Assembly: GCA_034096865.1 (NCBI GenBank)
Contig: JAWQFJ010001268.1
Location: forward strand, 21,001-85,000
Reading direction: 5' to 3'
Source of the DNA: Theodoxus fluviatilis
Taxonomy: Eukaryota > Mollusca > Gastropoda > Cycloneritida > Neritidae
DNA: 64,000 nucleotides
This document shows, piece by piece, positions 59,923 through 64,000 of the stretch. The notes beneath the pieces were generated by a model, which was given only the letters and a program-made list of their open reading frames with translations, did no database searches and was not told where the DNA came from. Made by a program: the position numbers and the translations under genes. Every line of letters starts with the position of its first letter. Within the stretch, counting starts at the first letter, position 1.

Positions 59923-60330
59923 CCAACCCCAAGGAAATTATGTTTTTGTCACGGTTGGTTGGTTCGTTACCTTCTTATTCTGCAAAGTAACTCAAAAAGT
60001 TCAAAATTGATTCTAATTAAATGTGGTGCGTGGTCAGGATTTTACTCAAGGAACAATCCATTAAATTGTGACGGTTATCTGTTATCTAGTTTTGGAATTG
60101 GAAGCATAAAGAGATTTCATCGTACTACCGTAGGCCGCTGTGTACTGAAAGTCGGCGTATGCATTCCGCACTCAAAGACCGCTTGCAGGTTCTAAAATGA
60201 ACTAAACTTTGTGGCGTCGAGCTTAGTTAGCAGAACATGCTGTTTGAATTTTACAGGCTATGGAAGTGCTGTCGTTCATTCAACCGCTGTAAGGAATGAA
60301 AAACTCGCGTTCACGAGTTGAGCGGAACGA
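59923..60330 (+). mobile_element. CGCCAAGG MITE-like element, copy 2 (decayed)
   Basis: CCCCAAGGAAATTATGTTTT, AGTAACTCAAAAAGTTCAAA, ACTCAAGGAACAATCCATTA and GTTTTGGAATTGGAAGCATA match copy 1 and the third copy in order. The right terminus is not recognisable. Confidence 0.65.
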
Positions 60331-60489
60331 CGTCTTAAATTATGCAGGCCGCATCGCAGACGTACCTCCACCCCACCACTAGCAGCACTAAAATGAAGTA
60401 ACCTGCACCGTCATGTAGCATCAGAACCGGCAAGCAGAACACACTACCTGAACTATGCAGCGTTGAGTGCTATTCCTCGCGGAATTAAC

Positions 60490-60712
60490 GTTGATTAGTT
60501 TGCTATTCTGTGTGCACAATTACTTTTTTATAAGTCCAACACGGATTTTAATGAAATATAGTGGAAGGTAAGGGTTTTATTCAAGAAACAATCCATAAAA
60601 ATTTGGAGGCTATCTGTTATCTATTTTTAGAATTGGAATCAAAGTTTAATGGGGGCTTTGCGGAGGTTTGCACTCTCAGAGTGCACTCTAGATTGGGATG
60701 TTTTTACCAGTC
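60490..60712 (+). mobile_element. CGCCAAGG MITE-like element, copy 3 (5' part missing)
   Basis: CACGGATTTTAATGAAATAT, CAAGAAACAATCCATAAAAA, ATCTGTTATCTATTTTTAGA, and a good right end GGGGGCTTTGCGGAGGTTTG then CACTCTCAGAGTGCACTC. The left terminus is lost. Confidence 0.7.
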
Positions 60713-60748
60713 CTTTGCATTCGGGAAAATCAGTGCCGTTAGTTCGAG

Positions 60749-60876
60749 GATGGATGGTTGGATGGAGTTTTACGGCCTATCAGCCTGTGTAGGCTATGTA
60801 AGGTCACGATGTATTCGCCTCTTACGAATCACGTAGGGAGACACGGTGGGGCTATTCTCCCAACCCACAAGGGGAG
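60749..60876 (-). repeat. TACGGCC SINE with internal deletion
   Basis: GGATGGTTGGATGGAGTTTT, ACGGCCTATCAGCC and TGTAGGCTATGTAAGGTCAC are followed at once by GTATTCGCCTCTTACGAATC. The central block between GTAAGG and the ATTCGCC word (about 55 bp) is deleted. Confidence 0.85.
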
Positions 60877-60915
60877 TAAGTTCGAGGAGCACCGTCTAAA
60901 AAAGTTGTAGATGGC

Positions 60916-61680
60916 GTGTAGCGGCCAAAACAGTAACCTGGCCAAAACAGTAACCGGAAGTCATCGCAGAGTTATCTGCTCGGGACGTGCTGAAAATTCA
61001 ACTCTAAAAAGAGACGGCACCCGCCACTCCGCCTGACTGACTTGGCACACCCGGGGAGTTATGCTAAGATCCGGCCGCGTTAATATATCTGCGTTTTGTG
61101 ACAAACGTCTTGCTCGGCGGTACTGTACTCCATGCACCTTAACGGTGCGCGTGATTCGGGTGTAATCTTAAGCTAAACGACGTTTATTGGCGCTGCTGAA
61201 ATGGTCGAAGTCGGAAACATTCGGAACGTCGTTTAGCTTAAGATTACACCCGAATCACGCGCACCGTTAAGGTGCATGGAGTACAGTACCGCCGAGCAAG
61301 ACGTTTGTCACAAAACGCAGATATATTAACGCGGCCGGATCTTAGCATAACTCCCCGGGCGTGCCAAGTCAGTCAACGGTCGCGTTTTATAAAACCAGAC
61401 TACAAATAGACTACAGGGAGGCGACTCCCATATTATTTCCGGCAGGGGAGACGGCTTTTCACGGGAAAAAACTTTTTTGAACGCTACATTATGTGTTAAA
61501 CGACACAAATGCACCAAAAACACAAAAACTCGTAAAGCAACTAATGCGTCGTTTGTCGGGATATATTCCATGCGAAGAACAGGTGCAGGAGCGGTAAATC
61601 GCATAAAGAGAGAGCCGAGCAGATAACTCTGCGATGACTTCCGGTTACTGTTTTGGCCAGGTTACTGTTTTGGCCGCTAC
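60916..61680. mobile_element. Doubly palindromic DNA element (foldback/MITE type)
   Basis: A 765-bp element flanked by ATGGC on both sides (60911-60915 and 61681-61685). It has terminal inverted repeats of 66 bp (60918-60983 and 61615-61680) that match without visible mismatch. Each repeat contains two direct copies of GGCCAAAACAGTAACC. Nested inside is a second inverted repeat with 151-bp arms (61034-61184 and 61225-61375) around a 40-nt loop; by eye it has a single mismatch. The spacers are asymmetric, 50 bp on the left and 239 bp on the right. No transposase is encoded; a 92-codon minus frame across the right spacer has no known domain. Family is unknown. High arm identity implies recent origin or arm-to-arm conversion. 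Confidence 0.9.
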
Positions 61681-61685
61681 ATGGC

Positions 61686-64000
61686 AGCACCACTAGGATA
61701 CATCTCCAGTCATGCCCACGCCTAAAACAGCCGCTGAGTTATCTTCGCATGATGTGTTTGACGGCAAGCGTAGCGATCCGTCTCAGTTTTCTAGACGTTA
61801 TTTCTATAATTATATTTAAAAACCTTACTTGTCGAGTTTTCAGTGCATTGGGAGGGATGGGTGTATTAATTCATAAGAAGAGGAATATTACGGGATTCTA
61901 TCATGTTGAGCGCGGAAAACTGAGGAGGACCTGCTTATTATAATTCTTGTGTACTCCGAAGTCCCATCCTCCTTCAGTCAGTCTTAAAATAGGTACAGTC
62001 ATTTCGGTACTTAGAAGCCTCTTTTTCACATATCACGCCGCGTGCCTGGTACTCACTGGCACTGATCGTTCATGGTCTACTTTTGGAAACCCTAAAGTGC
62101 TCCGCTCCAGTTAAGTTACCTGTCTATTTGGAGATTAAAGTTGTGAACAAACGCATAATGTTCGAGGCCAGCTCAGGCTAATATCGCGGAAGAAAAGGTT
62201 TTATCGTACTGGCGTCCCATCGACTCGCAGTGATGAAAAGAACAACCATGTCATGATGGAACCTATGTTTGTCCATCAGCTTCCTTACATGATATTTGCC
62301 ATTTCCGTGCTTTTAAGGTTTTTACCGTTGTCACGACGCTGACAGAGTTTTTATGCTCTCAGCCAAAGCAGTCAGCACTGCAGCTGCGAAAACCTAAATA
62401 GAGTAGTCTCTTCATAGATACAATTGGCCCTGAGCGGTTGTCAAATTCCCAATAAGAGTGCTCGGTACTCGCGTAAGAATTTTCTCGATTCATTGAGGAC
62501 TGTCGTGCTTTTATAGCTTTCCCTCGGAGCAGTGTCAACACGAACAAACACCGGAGATCAAATCTGTCGTTTGGCATGCAGGTGCGAAAATATGTCTCGT
62601 GCCAGTGTAATCCTCTTACACTTTGGAGAGATGTAATGGAGGGCTGGTCGAGAGATTGCCAAGTGCGATAGTCCTCGCCCCCTTTGGAATTTTGCAGCAG
62701 ATCGCCTCGCGTTTGGGATCAAACCTTGCCCATAACCCTTTAAGCTTTACATGGTGTTGTGATGACATTTATATAGGAAGCACACTGAAGAGATGTTTTT
62801 GACGAAAAGGTGACAGTCTAAAGATATGGCATATACAGCCATAGCTAATAGAAAGCACCACCGACAGCCTAATGATAGAACGCACATGTATACGCATCAT
62901 TTAAAACTGATAGATTTATATAGATGACAAGCGGGAGAAGAGGCTGAGGTGAAGAAACACGTGTCAATAAAAACACAAACTGTCTTCCGAGATGGCCTTC
63001 GATGTGCCCTTTACTATCTACAAGTATGTTTCTTTTTCCTCAAAAGTGCACGGACTCGTCTGGTATCTCATCTCACCAAGATGTAAATCCCCTGTTGCTG
63101 CCGGGAATATGCTTAATAAACTCACTACTCGACATGTGTGCCCTTTTCTGTGCTTCCATGAATAATCAAATTTTGACAAAATGTTGACCTTGACCACCTT
63201 AGTTTTATTTAACCTCCTGTATTTTCCTATTAGTTCTCTCAAGATTTCAGCCTGAATGGTACCTCGCTAATTCGCTGAGCAGAGTGGCAATCTTGCGATT
63301 GTCGGATGGTTGAGAGGAACAAAGTCGAACTGTGCAATCATCATACATGTATTTAGACAATCTATACTCTTTCTGTAGTTCGCAAATCAGTTGCATTGCT
63401 CTCGGATAAATTGAATATGTTTGCACTCCTCCTAAGGTTTGACAAACTAAATATGTTCAGAGAAAAAAGAGGGCAAGTTTCACATGCAATATTCCGTTTG
63501 TGTCGTGCACCGTCACTAAAGTTTTGCAAACGGATAGGTGTATGGCTACAATGCAAAGTTACCACTACCGGTATTAAATAGGCTCGTTAAATACTTTTTG
63601 CGACAGTCTAATGCAATTTATCCCGCACTGCCATAAATACATATATGTCAATGAACATTGTTCATGTCGAAATACTCATGCACCCGTGTCCCAACATTCC
63701 CTTTATCGAGGGCATGGACCTACATATGGATGAGGAAAGTTGTCAAAATGGGGTGGGGCTGGGGGTGAGGGTGGGCGTTTGTTGGGCGGATACTCTAATA
63801 AAAGACATAATACTCATCTGATTCCTGACCCGAAAGTCCATGTCAACTACCAGAATTAGTTCCCGCTCCGTTTTGTCTGAGCCGCAGCAGGAAAGACTGG
63901 AGTCTAGACCAGCAATATACCAGCTCAGAGAACAGCAAATACTACAAATCCAGTTATAGAACACGTCCATTCAGTACATGTACTCATCAAAAGCTGACCC
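61686..64000. other. No recognisable gene or element
   Basis: Unique AT-leaning sequence to the window end. Open frames are below 100 codons with no domain, and the only repeated word noted is AAATATGTT-like text at 63410-63460. Confidence 0.4.

Noticed and set aside
61326..61604. 92-codon minus frame as a transposase remnant
   Set aside because: It spans an inverted-repeat arm and spacer and shows no conserved transposase motif.

Overview
This window looks like noncoding, repeat-dense DNA from an animal nuclear genome. I found no intact host protein gene, rRNA or tRNA. Evidence for a metazoan genome: several non-LTR retrotransposon families with hairpin-plus-microsatellite 3' ends, a Ty3/gypsy-like LTR element whose Gag carries a SCAN-like region, a THAP-domain exon inside a terminal-inverted-repeat element, foldback-type MITEs, and very abundant microsatellites. 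A marine lophotrochozoan, perhaps a mollusc, would fit this texture, but that is an inference from style and not from a marker gene.

Layout. 1-12 kb: mostly unique sequence with scattered copies of one short dispersed element (here called the TACGGCC SINE), a 17-bp array of CACGTG motifs and a 21/37-bp minisatellite (4.3-5.1 kb). 12-15.6 kb: a 5'-truncated LINE 3' end and more SINE copies. 15.65-21.56 kb: a nested structure in which a LINE fragment is split by a complete minus-strand LTR retrotransposon (15964-21393). That element has an intact 892-codon gag-protease ORF and no polymerase or integrase. 21.86-23.02 kb: a THAP transposon relic, followed by a 79-80-bp tandem repeat. 26.4-30.4 kb: a 5'-truncated non-LTR reverse transcriptase, still open for over 750 codons, sandwiched between two (CACT)n blocks. 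31.8-42.1 kb: LINE tails, SINE copies and long purine-only tracts. 43.3-45.6 kb: an 18-bp minisatellite bounded by SINE copies and open in frame on both strands. 47.4-48.6 kb: a polypyrimidine block. 53.8-56.7 kb: SINE copies attached to (GAGT), (GGTC), (GGAT) and (GGAC) tracts. 58.6-59.8 kb: a GGA-rich purine block. 59.9-61.7 kb: three adjacent nonautonomous elements, including a 765-bp element with a palindrome inside its terminal inverted repeats.

How the parts relate. Each SINE copy that retains its hairpin end is joined there to a short microsatellite, and the repeat motif differs between copies. The SINE tail resembles the tail of the LINE split by the LTR element, which suggests that LINE family as the source of its replication machinery. 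The best candidates for unusual biology are the gag-only LTR element with mosaic LTRs, the microsatellite-associated SINE/LINE system, and the doubly palindromic element at 60916-61680. Long open frames over simple repeats were not called as genes. SINE strands below are given with the hairpin/microsatellite end treated as the 3' end.
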